Source of the DNA: Thalassococcus sp. S3
GTDB lineage: Bacteria; Pseudomonadota; Alphaproteobacteria; Rhodobacterales; Rhodobacteraceae
Reading direction: 5' to 3'
NCBI RefSeq assembly: GCF_004216475.1
Contig: NZ_CP022303.1
Coordinates: forward strand, 4,206,001-4,270,000
DNA: 64,000 nt
Notes under the pieces: generated by a model
What the model saw: the letters and a program-made list of their open reading frames with translations, nothing else
What the model was told of the DNA's origin: nothing
The model's database searches: none
In this document: piece by piece, positions 61,350 to 64,000 of the stretch
How positions within the stretch are numbered: the first letter of the stretch is position 1
Layout: each line of letters begins with the position of its first letter
Made by a program: the position numbers and the translations under genes

Positions 61350-61429
61350 CGAAAAAAACCTCTGAAATCCAAGTCGTACATCATGTGTGATGTATGCTTT
61401 TAACCGTAGAAGTCTGTCTTCTACTGGAT
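61350..61429 (-). other. 23S-5S internal spacer with two hairpins
   Basis: TACATCA/TGATGTA (61377-61394) and GTAGAAG/CTTCTAC (61406-61424) are perfect 7-bp stems in the spacer. They are probably processing signals for RNase cleavage between 23S and 5S rRNA. Confidence 0.6.

Positions 61430-64000
<2,571 letters not shown>

Overview
The window reads as chromosomal DNA of an alphaproteobacterium of the Rhodobacteraceae/Roseobacter type. The grounds are GC-rich codon use, an ethylmalonyl-CoA mutase end, an HvrA-like H-NS protein, two TRAP transporter sets, an sdhCDAB locus with extra genes between sdhA and sdhB, and an rRNA operon with an initiator tRNA on the same strand. Family assignments come from reading the translations; no database search was run.

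Layout. 1-3734: end of ethylmalonyl-CoA mutase, an H-NS-like protein, purine nucleoside phosphorylase, a DUF1989 protein and two small proteins. 3885-8745 (minus): sdhC, sdhD, sdhA, a small lipoprotein, a tiny ORF that looks like the start of SdhB joined to the end of SdhA, an FkbM methyltransferase, then sdhB. 9064-16873: a TRAP transporter and a glyoxylate-type class V aminotransferase, divergent from a large FAD/Fe-S 2-hydroxyacid dehydrogenase and a GntR regulator. 17081-18325: malonyl-CoA decarboxylase. 18619-24832: a type VI secretion accessory island with DUF2169 adaptor, PAAR-like tip, VgrG, HNH nuclease effector, candidate immunity protein and one unknown. 25096-29026: a metal island with a Cys/His-rich secreted protein, PCuAC copper chaperone and FecBCD-type ABC transporter. 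29067-30832: a TetR regulator divergent from an RND adaptor that has no pump next to it.

30939-39631 is the homogentisate (tyrosine/aromatic) catabolic cluster: cyclase-family protein, maiA, DUF2783, MhpA-like monooxygenase, small membrane protein, beta-lactamase-fold protein, VOC protein, fahA, hmgA and a divergent MarR regulator. 39628-44950: TetR, a group II PLP decarboxylase, an MFS carrier, an HpaI-type aldolase and an enoyl-CoA hydratase. 44964-58594 is a mosaic of small regulator-plus-enzyme units: TetR/iorAB, GFA/HxlR, RidA, glutamine amidotransferase, TauD dioxygenase, an orphan peptide-type binding protein, DUF2165, DOPA dioxygenase, then MarR/TRAP/alpha-beta hydrolase.

The right end holds initiator tRNA-Met (minus), a YceI-cytochrome c fusion, an ECF sigma factor with its membrane anti-sigma, 5S rRNA and most of 23S rRNA (minus, cut by the window edge). 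The strongest oddities are the SdhB/SdhA chimeric ORF inside the sdh operon, the VgrG-nuclease-immunity island, the sigma/YceI-cytochrome module lying between 5S rRNA and tRNA-fMet, and a series of clean palindromes in regulator-target intergenic gaps.
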